From: Candidatus Saccharimonadia bacterium
Lineage (GTDB): Bacteria > Patescibacteriota > Saccharimonadia > Saccharimonadales > Saccharimonadaceae
Length of the DNA stretch: 5,423 nt
Direction of reading: 5' to 3'
Assembly (NCBI GenBank): GCA_023257145.1
Contig: JALRDA010000113.1
Location: forward strand, 1-5,423
A model generated the notes under the pieces. That model was not told the DNA's origin and did no database searches. It saw nothing but the letters and a program-made list of their open reading frames with translations. Positions 4,712-5,423 of the stretch are shown here, piece after piece. Each line of letters begins with the position of its first letter. Position 1 is the first letter of the stretch. A program made the position numbers and the translations under genes.

Positions 4712-5284
4712 ATGTGGGCAAAAAACAAACAGAACAGTAATGGGTTTACTATTGTCGAACTTCTAATCGTTATCGTTGTGATCGGCATTCTGGCAGCAAT
4801 CACGATCGTTGCATTTAACGGCGTCCAAGCGCGCGCCACCGACACCCGAATTAAAGCTATCGCCAGCCAACTCGAAAGGGCGGTGCTCCTTTGGAATACT
4901 GACTCTGGTCAGTTACCGAAAGGCGGCTGGAATTCATCAGTCGCGATAAGTGGCGACAACTGTGTTGATGGACAGGGCGGCTGGGTGACAAAAGGAACAT
5001 ATCCATGCGCTCTTGAGGATATACTGCTGACAAAAAACTACATCCCCGCCGGACTTACCGCCAACGCACCACCCAACAAAGACTACAGCTCAAGCCCTGG
5101 TGGCTCTCGAACATTTATGTTTTATCCTTGCCCAAACAATCAATTTGCCTTGTATTGGTACCTCGGCAGCCCAACCGCCAGCGACACTGCTAGCATTAGC
5201 GCAGTCGAAGCCGCCGGCTGCCCGTCAGCACCACGAACAACTTACTTTATGAAAGCAGCCAAGCTAATCAACTTAAACCAATAG
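4712..5284 (+). CDS. Type IV prepilin-like protein, 190 aa
   Basis: This is a pilin or pseudopilin subunit, exported and assembled into a type IV pilus or related filament after cleavage by a prepilin peptidase (PilD type). The leader is 11 residues, basic (Lys4, Lys6), and ends at Gly11. The mature protein begins FTIVE, so Phe1 and the key Glu5 are present, followed by one long hydrophobic helix to about residue 38. The globular part is polar and Gly/Ser/Pro-rich, with four cysteines at 84, 99, 140 and 170 that could form two disulfides outside the membrane. The length is ordinary for a major or minor pilin. No pilus assembly genes (pilB, pilC, pilD, pilM-Q) lie in the window, so whether it is a major, minor or competence-type pilin cannot be told. 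The ATG is the only reasonable start, and it sits right behind a promoter without a Shine-Dalgarno. Confidence 0.93.
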   Translation: MWAKNKQNSNGFTIVELLIVIVVIGILAAITIVAFNGVQARATDTRIKAIASQLERAVLLWNTDSGQLPKGGWNSSVAISGDNCVDGQGGWVTKGTYPCALEDILLTKNYIPAGLTANAPPNKDYSSSPGGSRTFMFYPCPNNQFALYWYLGSPTASDTASISAVEAAGCPSAPRTTYFMKAAKLINLNQ

Positions 5285-5303
5285 CCCAGCTGACGCCTGT
5301 ATC

Positions 5304-5332
5304 TTGAATATTTTATAAAAATGTGCTATAAT
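5304..5332 (+). promoter_or_regulatory. Promoter of the HxxEH gene, near-leaderless
   Basis: TTGAAT (5304-5309), a 17-nt spacer and a perfect TATAAT (5327-5332) preceded by TGC form a strong extended -10 promoter. A second TATAAT overlaps at 5332-5337. The predicted start lies about 5339-5343, at or within a few bases of the ATG at 5343, and no Shine-Dalgarno is present. No clear terminator separates it from the pilin gene. Confidence 0.75.
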
Positions 5333-5342
5333 ATAATTTAAT

Positions 5343-5423
5343 ATGTTACACACGTCCGTACATATCAAAGAAACCCCGACAGCGTCATGGGATGTTGCAC
5401 ACGTGTACGAACACTTATTTATC
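5343..5423 (+). CDS. 5' fragment of a probable M16-type (HxxEH) zinc protease, runs off window
   Basis: Only 27 codons are present and the frame is open to the window edge. The sequence ends in AHVYEHLFI, with His20, Glu23 and His24 forming HxxEH, the inverted zinc-binding motif of the M16 (pitrilysin/insulinase/processing peptidase) family, where the typical form is AHFLEHMLF. In that family the two His bind zinc and Glu is the catalytic base; a second downstream Glu completes the site and cannot be seen here. An in-frame TAA at 5334-5336 makes ATG 5343 the earliest start. The N-terminus before HxxEH (19 residues) is short for M16, so the first strand may be reduced or the match could be fortuitous. 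It is preceded by a strong promoter and no Shine-Dalgarno. Confidence 0.6.
   Translation, partial: MLHTSVHIKETPTASWDVAHVYEHLFI

Noticed and set aside
1..5423. CRISPR array, insertion sequence, prophage or defence island
   Set aside because: No regularly spaced repeats, transposase-like motifs, terminal inverted repeats or recognised defence domains were seen on either strand.

Overview
The window reads as a compact bacterial chromosome segment with moderate GC, short intergenic gaps and the standard code (a TGA stop closes the small gene at 600-791, and Trp is TGG). A lone type IV prepilin, a BcsA-like glycosyltransferase and several short orphan proteins, with repeated use of promoters placed right against start codons, suggest a reduced-genome Patescibacteria/CPR organism, perhaps Candidatus Saccharibacteria. 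That assignment is an inference from gene style; there is no rRNA or marker gene here to prove it.

Layout: positions 1-845 hold two plus-strand orphan genes: a 144-aa acidic protein with a non-ATG start (42-476) ending in a strong hairpin terminator, and a 63-aa membrane-anchored coiled-coil protein (600-791). Positions 833-3305 are a minus-strand block. In transcription order it is a cellulose-synthase-like family 2 glycosyltransferase (about 3266 to 1527), its terminator (1451-1421), tRNA-Pro(GGG) with an encoded CCA (1369-1294), and a 150-aa orphan protein starting 8 nt after the CCA (1285-833). Positions 3306-3532 are an AT-rich divergent promoter region. The rest is plus-strand: a 124-aa orphan (3533-3907), a tandem-hairpin terminator, a YdjM/DUF457-type membrane protein (4051-4620), another hairpin, a type IV prepilin-like protein (4712-5284), and the first 27 codons of a gene with an HxxEH zinc-protease motif (5343 to the window edge).

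No single operon or pathway links these genes. Most are separate units with their own promoter or terminator. The envelope theme is clear (polysaccharide synthase, pilin, two other membrane proteins), but a shared function is not shown. The most notable feature is promoter geometry. Perfect TATAAT boxes lie 8-10 nt from the mature tRNA 5' end, from the pilin ATG and from the last gene's ATG, which predicts near-leaderless transcripts. Other genes in the same window carry ordinary Shine-Dalgarno sequences, so two initiation modes seem to coexist. I see no CRISPR array, insertion sequence, phage genes or obvious defence system.
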